Shown here one piece after another: positions 52,201 through 62,959 of a stretch of 64,000 bases of DNA. The DNA is from Pagrus major (lineage: Eukaryota > Chordata > Actinopteri > Spariformes > Sparidae). The stretch lies in the NCBI RefSeq assembly GCF_040436345.1, contig NC_133216.1, forward strand, positions 20,175,792 through 20,239,791. Direction: 5' to 3'. Each line of letters opens with the position of its first letter. Positions within the stretch are counted from its first letter, which is position 1. The notes under the pieces were generated by a model that was not told where the DNA came from, did no database searches, and saw only the letters and a program-made list of their open reading frames with translations. The translations under genes and the position numbers were made by a program.

Positions 52201-52676
52201 AAGCATCAAACATACATTTTAGATGAATTTGATGTATATACTTTGAAATAACATCATGAAAAAAAGACGATTATATCGTATATAAACTTGTGCGTGATTC
52301 AGGTTGTTTTCTACAGACCTTTAAGAAAACACACAATAATGCTCTCTGCCTAACATTTGGCAGCTAGCTGGTTTCAGCTTTTTTCTTAAGCTTTTGGCAG
52401 CCCTCATTTTTTTCTCCTAAAGATGTAGTCAGATCTGAATAGAAACCTGGAAATCCTCCAAATCTTCTTTTACCTAAAACAAATGTAAAACATGATGGAT
52501 ACTCACGGTGTGTCAAGCTTCTTGAATTCTGGGATGGGCTCAGGCTTCTTACGGGACATGAACCAATAAATGACGAGGCCGACGATCAGAGAGAAGAGGA
52601 AGAGGTCCAGGTTGCTGAAAAGAGGCTCCTCTTCCTCTGCCATGGGCTTTGTGTTCTTGGTGGTCTCTGCGCCCAT
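37228..52676 (-). CDS. por: NADPH-cytochrome P450 reductase
   Basis: An ER-anchored diflavin enzyme that passes electrons from NADPH through FAD and FMN to microsomal P450s, haem oxygenase and squalene epoxidase. Exons in order: 52676-52507, 45974-45926, 44959-44831, 44314-44162, 42711-42587, 42202-42113, 41396-41298, 41075-40959, 40805-40687, 40193-40012, 39886-39737, 39203-38936, 38373-38228, 37820-37735 and 37372-37228. All phases agree, giving 675 residues (human about 680). It has an N-terminal membrane anchor (about 23-40, [15 protein letters not shown]). The FMN domain shows [10 protein letters not shown] (about 81-90) and [13 protein letters not shown] (about 135). FAD-binding RYYSIASS (about 453) and GVATNWL (about 485) follow, then NADPH-binding GPGTGIAPF (about 529). 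The C terminus DVWS has the aromatic residue that stacks on FAD. The start codon lies 22 bases into the second exon. No key residue is missing. Confidence 0.97.
37373..44830 (-). other. por: por introns between exons 3 and 15
   Basis: The introns here longer than 300 bases are 37373-37734, 37821-38227, 38374-38935, 39204-39736, 40194-40686, 41397-42112, 42712-44161 and 44315-44830. Only 42712-44161 has clear repeats. The others are AT-rich intronic sequence with no supported gene or RNA. Confidence 0.75.
42811..43098. repeat. short terminal-repeat element (AATCGATTAAT family)
   Basis: The block opens with TTATCGCTGCAAACCTATTAATTTCAGTATCGATTAAT and closes with GGATTAATCGGCTAATGGTTGCAGCTCTAT. 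The ends are imperfect inverted repeats of GCTGCAAC(C)-ATTAATC. The interior (ACTGTCATAAATGACAAAGAAAAGC) recurs at 9834-9895. It is non-coding and MITE-like. A more decayed relative is visible at about 43650-43975. Confidence 0.75.
44960..45925 (-). other. por: por intron 3
   Basis: Intron between the 49-base exon and the FMN phosphate-loop exon. No repeat or exon was recognised. Confidence 0.75.
48190..48535. repeat. short inverted-repeat element, copy A
   Basis: The interior GGACAACACAATTTCATACTGTTTTACTTTG...GCGGACCCTGCCACCTTTCTAGCTTCAAACAGTGTTCTGGGGACC is nearly identical to 57285-57380. The right end CCAAAACTACATAGTGCCCCTTTAA is the terminal repeat; the left terminus is missing or replaced. 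It is non-coding. The two copies are about 90% alike by eye. Confidence 0.85.
49350..50950. other. por: GC-richer, simple-repeat-bearing block in por intron 2
   Basis: The composition changes abruptly to CA-, GA- and C-rich sequence. It includes (CA)n at 49731-49760 and 50174-50208, an 11-base G run at about 50038-50048, and CCAAT near 50728-50733 (ATTGG on the minus strand). Several overlapping open frames exist, but none has splice support or protein resemblance, so I do not call a gene. It could be an intronic regulatory region or an alternative por promoter. Confidence 0.5.
50932..51896. repeat. duplicated unit copy 1 with 45-bp flanking direct repeats
   Basis: Bases 50977-51854 match 53906-54785 over almost their whole length with scattered substitutions and a few short indels. 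Copy 1 is bracketed by a 45-base direct repeat, ACATTTACAAGCC(G/A)TAAGC...CACTTGCTT, at 50932-50976 and 51852-51896 (three mismatches). Copy 2 lacks those flanks. The unit itself is a mosaic: a GTGCACTATGAAGTTTTGGGG terminus related to the short inverted-repeat family, followed by AGGGCTGCAACTTC...GATTAATCAATTAGTTG of the AATCGATTAAT family. Confidence 0.9.
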
Positions 52677-52698
52677 GTCTGCTGTGTTGACACTCTAC
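52677..52698 (-). other. por: por 5' UTR in the first coding exon
   Basis: Twenty-two untranslated bases lie between the acceptor (CTCCCAG/GTAGAG) and the ATG at 52676. The context AGCAGACATGG is acceptable for initiation. A further in-frame Met (KPM) 11 codons on would also keep the membrane anchor. Confidence 0.8.
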
Positions 52699-55600
52699 CT
52701 GGGAGCAGAACGAAGACAACTATTAGACCAGTCAACCAGTGCTGACACAGTTGGATCAAGCCATTGTTTTGCAGAAAATGAATACTATGTTATAACTGAG
52801 CCATCATTTTGGCCATACCATTTAACAGCCTGAAAGATTAATCAAAAAACTAAACATCAGATTATTTTTTAAGATAACATTATATGCTACAGTTTACAGA
52901 ATATGTTCCCTTGAATGCCTTTCTTCTGCTGACTATTGTCTGTTTTTCCCAACTTGTAATGTATAAGTTTAACATAAACTGCAGGGCCAGTGAGCAGTAA
53001 TTTAAAATCTGCATTTTAAAATATGTTTTAGTCCTACAGTCTCAGGGTATACACTCCAGCTGAACAGAACTGGGAATTAATGAAACTGGTTGAACTGCTG
53101 AAACAAACAGTATGATTACTAACATATGTGAGCAGTATTCTACATGCCATACTACACAATAATGGCTTTTGTGCTAGCCTTATTGGACAATTTGCTCAAC
53201 ATACTATAATATTGTGACCCACTGCTTTCCATACGTGAGGAACTCTTTGTCAGGAATTAGCAGCAGCAGCTCTTTTCACACTGAGCACGAAAGGACGTCA
53301 TGTTCTCAGCTCTCACGTTTCAATTCGGTTCAAGGACTGAAAACAATGAGACCAGCTTATCGTTGATCCGTATAACTTGCTCGTCCACAACTAGAGAACA
53401 GTTTGATTGACATAGTCATGTACAAGCTCAATCAACAAAATGCAGGCTTGCTCACAACTAGTCTGCTGACTCACTGATATGAAGCAAACCACTTCAATTA
53501 CTATGTACAGAGGTACCTGCGTGCCAGCCTCAGTAGGTACAGAAGTCACAGGGACTTCAAGGCTTGTAGTGCAATGGTCAGATAAAAACCTGCTATAGTC
53601 AAGAACACTAATCAGAGTGTTAGAGTTAACAACACTAACATAAATCAGTGTACTACATTTTATGTGCAACAGTTTTAGACAATGCCGTTTACAATACATG
53701 ATCATCAGTCAGTAGACTGCCAGCATTTAAACCAAATCTAAAGACCCTAAAATTGAGATTTACACTCATTTTACAAATTAACCCGTTACTGCTCTCTGGT
53801 TTACAAACTTTACAATAGCAACATCATTTCTAAATGACCGGCCACCTCTGGCATTTCTGTACAGACATGTCTTGTTTTCTTTAATTATCCAACATATAAA
53901 CAGATAAGATATAGCTGCAAAAAGCTAATACCAGACAATATACTGTATTCGCCTGGCCAACTTATCAGTAGATAGATTTTAATGGAGATGCGGGCACGCT
54001 ATTAGGGGCTATAACAAAGTTATAGAGTCTATCTAGAAGGCTGAAGTATTGCGTATATTACATCTAAGAAGCAACAGTTAACTGGTGTTGTTAATATTAG
54101 TAACTATAAATTGTTTTTAAAAAGGTGCACTATGAAGTTTTGGGGAAAATATTTTAAGAGAAAGATCTTCATTGACTGATTCTTTATTCCTGAAACAACT
54201 AAATAAACAAACTCTTTGTCTACATGACCAAATAAAATGAATAAATAGTATGTCCACCCAATAAATCAATAACAGTAAAATATTATCATAACATAAGTTT
54301 AAGCTAGATATACCTAATAAACTTCCAACTGATGTTATGTCAGATAATCCTAGAGCTAAGGAAATTAGGGCTGCAACTTCATTTCTGATTATTCTGTCGA
54401 TCATTTTTTGATTAATCAATTAGTTGTTTGGTCCACAAAACGTCAGAAAGTGGTAACAAATGTTGATCACTTTTGTCCCAAACCCAAGATGACATCTTCA
54501 AATGTCTTGTTTTGTCCACAACCCAAATATATCCAATTCACCGTGACAGAGGAGTACAGAAACCAGAAAATATTCACATTTGAGAAGCTGCAATCAAAGA
54601 ATTTGGATTTTTTTTTCCTCTTAAAAATAGCTTCAGCTCTCAAAAAGGTAATAACCACAAACTACATCAATTTTTAGCATACGTTAGAGTATCAATATCT
54701 CTGGTCTGTTTTGATATGGTATCCAAACTACTGTTCTGCCTAGTGATGTCCCAGCAGGGTTAATTAACAGCCCAGACTGAAAACACAAGAAGTACAGTGT
54801 CTTTTCAGGTAGCAGCAATAACAGAACGACCTGTTAACCGAGCGGAACAAGCAATGTTTCCTTAACTTAAATTACTTTTGATAGTTAAATCATTAATCTG
54901 TAGTTCCTTCCTTTTTTAAAAACACACAGTTGTGTAATTAAGAAGTGACCATTCTTGATGAATGGTCACTTACCACTTACCTTATAGCAAGTTCACCTCA
55001 AATATTAATGTGTAATTTACCAGACTCAGTAGTTAAGTTGTCCAAATAACAACCAAACTTGTCTATTAACAGCTCAGTCACTGTGGGTACAGCCACACAC
55101 TTCACTGTCTATACTGTTGGCTCATGCTTAAGTTACGCCTACCACTGACTAACACCGGGTGTATTCAAATCATGTGAGACTTTGGTTAGTCGCCAGTAAT
55201 GTCTAGGGACAGACACTTAAATAGCTGTTGCCACTGGGGATGTTTAATGATCAATGAATCCGACATGGTCGAGGTTCACAGGAGTTCATCCTAACAATTC
55301 ACCTCTTCAGCTAAAAGCAAATAGTTGTGTAACAGTCGAGATGGTGGCACCGGTGCCCGACAGTAGTATGGAGGTCCACATGTAATGTAACTTAAGACAG
55401 CACTTTAGTTTGTTTAAGCTGAGTTAAGTAAAGCTGGTGAGGTGTTTTCTATTTAGAAACTAAAGCTGTCGATCACATAAAATGAGCAACATGACCACAG
55501 ATAGCCAGCGGGAGAGGAGTACTCGGGCCCCGACTATTCCCTGGACCGTGACAACACTGGCTGAAAACATGACACTGTCAAAAATACAGGTTCATTCAAA

Positions 55601-55883
55601 GACAAAACAGTGTTGGCTGAAACATGATATGTGCAAAGCTTATTAAATAAAATTCATTCTGACAAATACACGCCTTGGAGACGACTTTCTCCAGAGAGAT
55701 AAGTTAGCCTTCAGTATGCGTAACATTGGAAACAGCACTTCTCTTAAGCTAATGCTTTACTGAAAACGCGTCATATTTCCAAGTTTCTAGTTGATTATTA
55801 TTGGCGTATAATTCCCACAGACTGCCACAGACTAGAGGTCTTTGTGTAACAGTGTAAAGATGTGAGTTTGGTGTTGGGCTTAC
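52699..55883 (-). other. por: por intron 1
   Basis: This 3.2-kb intron lies between the non-coding first exon and the first coding exon. It contains copy 2 of the 880-bp unit (53906-54785). No exon was identified in the remainder. Confidence 0.7.
53906..54785. repeat. duplicated unit copy 2
   Basis: Direct-orientation partner of 50977-51854, starting at AAGATATAGCTGCAAAAAGC and ending at CAGCCCAGACTGAAAACA. Differences include AAAGTTATAGAGTCTATCTAG against a shorter stretch in copy 1 and loss of a few bases near 54155. The outer flanks of the two copies are unrelated, so the boundaries are sharp. Confidence 0.9.
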
Positions 55884-55990
55884 CTTCGCCTCCCCTCGTT
55901 GTGTCACGCTCACACTGTGCTCAACGCGGAAGGAAACTTTACGCCACGTAGGATCAAACCAAGTCGATCCTGGCAGCGGGGGTGGGAATG
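55884..55990 (-). promoter_or_regulatory. por: por non-coding exon 1 and start-site region
   Basis: A strong donor GGCGAAG/GTAAGC on the minus strand at 55884 ends a GC-richer stretch. With the acceptor at 52698 it would form a non-coding first exon, matching the usual por gene plan. The right-hand boundary (the transcription start) is a guess. Confidence 0.55.
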
Positions 55991-56779
55991 TTGCACTTTC
56001 AACGGCATATAAATCTAATGTAGAGATGTTTGCATTTTTTTTTTACAAAGCTGCACATGTGTGTTTTTAAAGGAAACACTTCTGCTCACGTTTACGGTTA
56101 AAATTAAACAAAAACTGTTTCGATGTTTGGCGGTCACGTGTCTAATTTGGACCGGTCTTATAAGACATTACCTAATGTCATTGTGCGGAGGTAACCTGCT
56201 GTAATAACTAACAGTCGACGTGCAGCATGCTCAAGGGTCATGGTTATGTAATAGAGCCGGCAGGACAGACTGTATATCCATGTCAAACTGACAGGCATAC
56301 TCATTAAACATGTCCAGCTCAACTCAGATTGTGTTAAGGTTCACGGTATCAAGGGGAAAATGTTAGACAGCCATGCTCAGCTACCCTGTGAAGTGGTGGG
56401 AGAAGTCTTCAGATTCTTCACCCAAGAAAAAGTAGCAACTCCAGCTCCTAGCTACTCTGTCACTAGTAGGCTAAAAGTCATGCATTCAAAGTGTTACTGT
56501 TAGGAACTACTAGCACTAGGATGTACCTGTAGTGTGAAAAGGTTCACTTTATTGTCACTTTACAACACCAGGGTTGTTGAACAAAATGATCTTTATGCTC
56601 CATAAACTGTTATCTAAGTAAATAATACTGCACCTATTATATGTATTACCAGGCACATATATATAGGCCTAGTTTTCAGTTTCAAGTTAAGCTATTTGTG
56701 TTTTTAAGTATGTATTTCTATCCCTATCTTATTTAAAACTTTGTATTTCCTCAAGTTGTCTTTAGTAGTTTTTTCTTCC

Positions 56780-57740
56780 TCTGCAATATCTCATTGGGAT
56801 TGATTAAGTACTCTATATTTATCTGTCTATCTTGTACTTTATACTTCTAGTCCACTACATTTCAGAGGGAAATATTGAATTTTCACTCTACCCCGTGTAT
56901 TTAACAACTATAGATTTTAGATTGAGATTTTAAATAGCCCATCAGTTTGAAAAATATAAAGCACTGTTAGATTAAAACACCAAGTGGTACATAAAGCTAT
57001 TAAAACATAGAAATAACAACATTAAAGTGCTACTAACATTACATTCATTACATCAATAATAATGATGCAGTAATATACAGTAATAGAACACTGATAAAGG
57101 TCATTGTGCATAATGAGTACTTTTACTTTTGATAGTTTAAGTACATTTCACTTATGCTCTGATTGTACTTTAGAGTATACATTTGAATGCAGTTACTTTT
57201 AAAGCATTGTGTTACTACTGTTATGTAACGGTGCACTGTGTAGTTTGGGGCCATGCCTAAACAAACTAAATAAACAAACTGACTTGAAAGGACAACACAG
57301 CTTCATACTGTTTTACTTTGTTTATATGTGGCGGACCCTGCCACCTTTCTAGCTTCAAACAGTGTTCTGGGGACCTTATTGTCCTCTGAGAACAGCTTGT
57401 TTATTTATTTTATTATCATGGAAAAAATAAATATTTCTGAGTTTGTATTATTACCTCATTAGTATTGTAAATATTAAAATTCTGGGTTTGAATTCATTTT
57501 CCAAAACTACACAATGCACCTTTAAGTTTTATATATTTTGATATTATTTCTGTTTTATTGTTGTTGTAACTCTCAGAGGAGGAGCTATAATTTCAACTAC
57601 CTAAGACTTATGTATTTTAATCTGTAACAATTAAAATGTAATTGGAAACTTGCGGAGGAAGAAATACAGTTTTCCCTCTGTAATGTAGCGAAGTAGAAGT
57701 GTAAAGTAAAATGAAAATACTCAAGCAAATTCTACTTACA
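56780..57740. repeat. dispersed repeat (TACTTAA-rich family), interrupted
   Basis: Pieces such as CTTGTACTTTATACTTCTAGTCCACTACATTTCAGAGGGAAA and ACTTTTACTTTTGATAGTTTAAGTACATTT are reverse-oriented relatives of the repeat at 34994-35510. The continuity is broken by the short inverted-repeat element at 57226-57525, so this older repeat was there first. Confidence 0.65.
57226..57525. repeat. short inverted-repeat element, copy B (complete termini)
   Basis: The left end GGTGCACTGTGTAGTTTGGGG and right end CCAAAACTACACAATGCACCTTTAA are inverted repeats of each other. The interior matches the copy at 48190-48535. About 300 bp, non-coding, MITE-like, inserted within an older repeat. Confidence 0.88.
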
Positions 57741-58006
57741 TACACGAGTGAATGCACTAAGTTTTATTGGTTCAATCTTCAGCCACAGGGAGAAAATAAT
57801 TGTGCACTGTAACATAATGAGATGAAATGAGGGGTACTTTTTAAAGCCCCTGCAGGGAAACTACACACCCAACTTTAACTCAACCAGGTAAAAGACCAAT
57901 AAAGGAATCAGACATATTCAGACATGTGTTTGCACAAGCACAAAATACGTAGAAGTACTAAAAAAAATCGCTGCACAAAGGGGTGCATGTCTGTAAAATA
58001 TTTGTC

Positions 58007-58012
58007 TTTATT
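58007..58012 (-). terminator. tmem120a: candidate poly(A) signal of tmem120a
   Basis: Reads AATAAA on the minus strand, 258 bases after the stop codon; a second AATAAA overlaps at about 58022-58028. It is the best candidate for the 3' end. Confidence 0.5.
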
Positions 58013-58270
58013 GGAGGCACTTTTATTCATTTCATTCTCCTATGAGCTAGATGAGAATATGCTAGTATTGTGTAATCAACCTTTAATGGTGACTGATTAT
58101 TAATAAAATGTTTTCATGTTCCTGTTTCTGTACATGTGTTGTGATGATAGCCAGAAAACTTCATTCGACAGCATGTTAACATAGCAAATAACATTAATGA
58201 CAGCAGTAACGATGACATGAGCTTTCATTCGGAGAAGCTCACAACATCTTGTTGCGGTTATCAGTAAGAA

Positions 58271-61200
58271 TCACAGATTCTTTGATTTTTGTTTCCTGGT
58301 CTTGAGCTTCTGGCGGACCACAGCAACAGTGGTGAAGAAATTTCCCATGAACAGAATGAGGAAGCTGAGACCGCACATCATGACCTGGCATACGTAGAAA
58401 GCAAACCGTGAGTAAGCACAAAAGCTTTAATTCATTATCATTTTCTTGTTATATGGACGATATCAGGTTGGGATGAAGTATTCAGCAGAAATGTGGAGTT
58501 ACTTTCAAACATGTGAATCTGAATTTCTGAGGCTGATTTGGCAGGGAAACTTTATCTATCTAACAAAGCTGTTCATCAGCCAGACTGTGGTGTGACCATA
58601 ACTGTTTTAGCAGGTAAGATGCGTTGATGCTGGCTAGACAATAGACACATGAATCAAATATTTAACTGTTATCACAATAAGAACTGGCTGAAATAGTTAA
58701 ACTTTGGTGAAAGTACAAACCTGCCATTCTTTACAGTCTGGGAGTTGAGCCATCCTGAAGAGAGACAGGCTGTTGAAGAGCTGCCAGAACTACAAGACAA
58801 AACATGACTTAAAGGCTTATCTTGTGAAAACTGAATGAATATGGTGTGGTATGCAACATAGCAACAAAGTTAAACTGATCACCAAAAACCTAAACATTGC
58901 ATCACATCATAACTATGCAGAATAATATTGAGATATCAATATTTAATCACCCAGTCTAAACCATGACAAAGCAGGATTTTTGATGAAGTCGCAGTAGAGG
59001 ATATCTCTCAAGTATCAAATGGTGTCAGTGTCACACGTACTCACATGGCCAAAAAAGAGGAAGGGCAAAAGAAACGTCAGCCCTTTCCACATCCATGACT
59101 GAAATCCCTCTAAAAACAGGAACCACAAGAGTTTTAATCACTTTGTCTTGTGATGATGATGATGATGGCCAAGCCCCAGTCATACCAAATTGTCAGCATT
59201 GTTACTAAGTATTCAATCATGATATGTTTGGCTGAGCGCATCTGTGTCCTTGGCCAGTGTATCTCACCCACGGTCAGATCCATGTTGTGTCTTTCTCCCA
59301 GAGCTCGCAGTCTGTACAGACACCCACTCTGATAATAGCACTGCAGACACTGGACAAAACCTGTGTTCCCAACAGAAGAAGAAACATTGATCAGGCTTCG
59401 GTTTAAGTCAGAAAAGTTTGAACCATTAATGTATGTCAAGTATTTTGACCTCACTTTGATACAAGGAGTAGGCAAGGAACTGGTTCCTGAATGTCTTGTA
59501 CTGGTTCCCATCAGGCCTTGGGAGTGAAAGAAGGGACATTTGTTGTAACGTAGGAGAGGAACAGCAATTTAAGGTATTTTTATAGGAATAGGTATGGAGA
59601 AGAATCAATAGCAAGCATCGTTTGAATCACATTTTCTGAGTTTTAATGTATCAAAATAGATATTCATTTGTTCTGAATCTGTTATTTGGGGTTTTTATCT
59701 TCTCCTACTCACCATGTCAGCATTACACCGGACAGAAAAGCTGAGACGTAGTGATGAAAAACCCACCAGCCTTTGATTCTATGATGCAGGACACATTTTT
59801 ATTAGATATTTGTACTTTTAAAGATGATTAACTGCCATAATGACTAGCTGCATTTAATAATGTAAAAAGTGAAAGGTCAGTGAGCTAAGAATATGTTTTA
59901 TTCACAAAAAGATGGTATTTTATTTAGAGCTGCAACGATTAATCAATTAACTGATTTTAAATAAGCACTTAATCCTTTGTTAGGCCACTTTTTGGTTGTA
60001 TTTGTTATCTATAAAAGCGACCAGTTTTGCTTCACATGTTATTTTGCTAAAGGTTTTGCATGCTGTGACTGGACTTGTACAGTGCTCTGTCTCAGTCAGA
60101 TGCACCCCCCAAAGGTGTTTTTACCTTGTTTCATTGTGTCATTGCCAACTATTTTGTTTATTAATTGGTTAATTGGTTAATCAACAATGTAAATACGTTT
60201 TAGTTGCAGCCCTGGTTGCACTTTTCATTGTTTTATGAGGATGGTTGGAAGGTAGAAATGTGGCTGACCTGGAGCCGTTGGTAATGAGGACACTTTCCCT
60301 GATAGTTAATGTACAATAGTACCACACCAGCAGGAAGTTGAAGATTGCATCAAGGAATCTAAAGTCAGGGACATGATGTAAGACGAGTGCTGTGATAAGA
60401 TGTATGATACATGCAGTGTCCAGGTCATAAACTCATTGTTGATGTGAGATATGCTGATGATGCCTACCTGTAGCTCACAAAGAAATAGCATATGAAGGAG
60501 AACAGCAGCAGGAGCACTGTGAGGTACAGCTTGAACTTCTCATATTCATCTTTGTAGGCAAATCTGAAAAAGGACGTGACATATTCAGGTCTCGATGCAC
60601 AGTAACTAATGTAACAGTCACCATCAGTGACTGAATTATGATGGTGTGATAAACTACTGAGTGAACAGATACATCTAAAGAGGTGCTCATGTTTAACCAG
60701 ACAAATGTTACCACACAACTAAAAAGTGGATGTGATATTCAGGTTGTGTGTTGATGGTCAGCACTTACTTTGACTGCTTGCTGAGAAGAGTCACATTCAC
60801 ATTTCCAAGAACCAGACTGAGGTACAACCTGATGAAACAATCATAATTATACTTGTAATTTAACTATAAGGGAATAAATGTATCTATTCAGGCTTTATGT
60901 CTTTAAATAAGTGCAATGAGATCAACTTGTATTTTTGCTCCGGCTTTTGATTAAATAGGAGTCGTCACCCGTTTTTCTTGGGAAGGAAAGCTTCCATTTC
61001 AAAGAAAGCATTTGGTCGCGCCTTTATTTTCTCTTTGACTTCATCCAAGGTTTTAGCATCTTCTTCTGATGGTCCAGTGCTACATCTGATGAATAAGATA
61101 GGTCTGTATCAGCGACACAGCACAACGTGTTTGTGTGTTTCTTAAGTTATAAATCAATCAATGCATAAACCTACTTTTTCACCTGTTGGGACACCTCCTT

Positions 61201-61659
61201 CAGCCTCTTGCGCTGCCTGGAAATGGACGAGGTGCAGTTGTTTTGTAGATTGGAAATTTCATCCAGTTTCTGTAAGTACATTCGGTGTGTCTCCTGGATG
61301 AGAAGAACATGGGGTCACATCAATAACCAAAAAAGAAAGAAAAAAAAGTAGATTAAAAGGAGCGTTTACACTTTAAACCTTTTTTGGAATATGGTAGATT
61401 ACAATCCGGAGCACAGCCAAGATCATTGACATTAAACTGAGCACATATATGACAGTTTTACAAGAGACTTAACTCCTGGATATCATAAACATTTCATTGT
61501 GTGGTTTGAGTAACACAACAGCAAGCAATCAGTAAGTCAAGCAGTCAACCTATACAGCTGCTCTATGTGAATCAGCTGATTTTTTCTTACCTGAAGTTTT
61601 TCGTACTCCTCTTCCAGACATTTCCACTCCCCCAGAACGTCTGTTAAACCTTGAGGCAT
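58271..61659 (-). CDS. tmem120a: transmembrane protein 120A (TACAN/NET29)
   Basis: A multi-pass protein of the inner nuclear membrane and ER, linked to adipocyte differentiation; a proposed ion-channel role is disputed because the fold resembles a fatty-acid elongase that binds coenzyme A. Exons in order: 61659-61591, 61293-61175, 61085-60969, 60828-60769, 60563-60468, 60358-60269, 59778-59713, 59516-59455, 59360-59268, 59109-59045, 58789-58721 and 58384-58271. All phases agree, giving 339 residues (human 343). An N-terminal coiled coil (about 1-100, with [14 protein letters not shown]) is followed by [14 protein letters not shown] and about six membrane segments. The conserved loop [22 protein letters not shown] and the basic C-terminal tail ([11 protein letters not shown]) are intact. 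FHHYVS keeps the histidine pair of the elongase-like core. A paralogue, TMEM120B, exists; adjacency to por supports A. Confidence 0.94.
59779..60268 (-). other. tmem120a: tmem120a intron with repeat
   Basis: The largest tmem120a intron. Most of its right half (59930-60216) is an element opening AGAGCTGCAACGATTAATCAATTAACTG and closing GTTAATTGGTTAATCAAC...TAGTTGCAGCCCTG, i.e. inverted termini of the same family as 42811-43098. The other introns of this gene are under 350 bases and hold nothing notable. Confidence 0.75.
59930..60216. repeat. short terminal-inverted-repeat element (GCTGCAAC family)
   Basis: The left end GAGCTGCAACGATTAATC and right end TAGTTGCAGCCCTG are inverted with respect to each other. 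About 290 bp, no coding capacity, TG-rich interior unlike the other copies. Confidence 0.7.
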
Positions 61660-62940
61660 TTTGTGATCTTTCGTTTACTTTTCTATACAGGCAGCTAACC
61701 CACACCCGCTTAAAAGAAGACCCGGGAAGGCTTTTTAATAGTTTAACCACCAAGAAATGACTTGCACATAATGCTATGTTGAAATATTTCTCTCCAGGGT
61801 GTGTATCACATCTCCATGGACGGTTTATTGCACAAAGTGAACTTTGACTGGTACAAATGTGCAAGATTTTAACTTGGACATTGTTCTGTGGATACTCTCT
61901 GGTTATCACATTGTTTAGGCATCACTTACAGAGCTTAAAGGAATAGGTTGATGTTGACTATATTATGGCCTAAATATACAATGCAAAGACAAGATGACTA
62001 CGTTTTTTAAAATTTGCCATTAAACACTCTGTTCCCTGTAAGCTACATGTTGCTTTTGTGCATAATTTATCTTTCAGGTTGTCACTTACACTCACAGCTG
62101 CACATTAGCAACATCTGGTGGATGAAAGGACTAAATCAGGAATCAACTCACTTAACCGTAGAGACTGGTATTGAGGAGGAATGTTTTAGCTGACAAATGA
62201 CAAATAAGATTTTAAAAAAAAGATATTTAAATGCAATAAAATCTTTTTTTAATGATTTTTTGGAGTAGATATAAAACTGCTATATGTTACTTTTAAATTG
62301 TACAGCCAGCACATAACAGACTAACAGCAGCCAGTCAAGAGTGGTGTCTAAACACAATACAATCCTCCTTTAGATAAACATAATAAGATGTAAAAAAAAA
62401 AAAAATAGATTTGCCGAACTGTACTCTGTCCTGTAATTCCTGTAAATCAGTTCAAACTAAAGAAAAAAGACTGCTGCTCCTAGTCTACATAAGCGAAGTA
62501 CATGGTAGGATATGCTGTAAAATTTAAAGGGACACTATGTAGAAAATAAAATTTTATGAGATAGATCTATATGTGCACAGATACAGGTAGGCTATATGCA
62601 GGAAGTAGGCTACAGATGTTTAATACTCAATTAAGTTTGTTACAAGCATATTAGACATGTTTTATTCCCTGGTCTAAATGGTCTTCCCTGGTTTAAATGT
62701 ATTTTTTTTTTTTATGTATTGACAAATATACTTTAATTGTCAACTGTACAATTTATTTTGAATGTTACTCTTAAAATACAGGTACCACACCTACCAGTTT
62801 AGGAAAAACTAACTGCACTAACACTTGTTTTGATAAAAAAAAGAAAAGATTTCTCCACCGAAATGTAGTTACAAATCTTATTTTGTCGATTTGCTTTGCT
62901 TTTATTCTGAAATATTCGGGCGGAAGTTCAGTCTTGGGGG
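61660..62940. other. divergent intergenic region between tmem120a and the rightmost gene
   Basis: About 1.3 kb upstream of both genes. It is AT-rich with poly-A/poly-T runs (62390-62405, 62701-62713). A fragment TAAAGGGACACTATGTAG at 62527-62544 resembles the terminus of the short inverted-repeat family. No coding sequence is supported. Confidence 0.65.
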
Positions 62941-62943
62941 GTG

Positions 62944-62954
62944 GCGCATGCGCA
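62944..62954 (+). promoter_or_regulatory. NRF-1-like site
   Basis: GGCGCATGCGCA contains the palindromic core GCGCATGCGC of the nuclear respiratory factor 1 site; the first base deviates from the pyrimidine of the consensus. It lies just before the presumed first exon of the rightmost gene, where such sites are typical of housekeeping promoters. Confidence 0.55.
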
Positions 62955-62959
62955 GACAG

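Larger units (their letters stand above)
45975..52506 (-). other. por: por intron 2 (6.5 kb)
   Basis: This intron separates the membrane-anchor exon from the rest of the gene. Reading leftward from 52506 it holds copy 1 of an 880-bp duplicated unit (50977-51854), a GC-richer and CA/GA-rich block (49350-50950) and a short inverted-repeat element (about 48190-48535). Close to the acceptor at 45975 is a (GTTT)n tract on the minus strand (45981-46004), which serves as its pyrimidine-rich stretch. No coding exon is supported. Confidence 0.8.
55991..58270. other. intergenic between por and tmem120a
   Basis: This contains the upstream region of por and, at its right end, the tmem120a 3' UTR. Much of 56780-57740 is repeat. 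No gene is supported. Confidence 0.7.

Noticed and set aside
58271-61659. tmem120b as the identity of the membrane protein
   Set aside because: Sequence alone cannot fully exclude the paralogue, but the neighbour por matches the TMEM120A locus.
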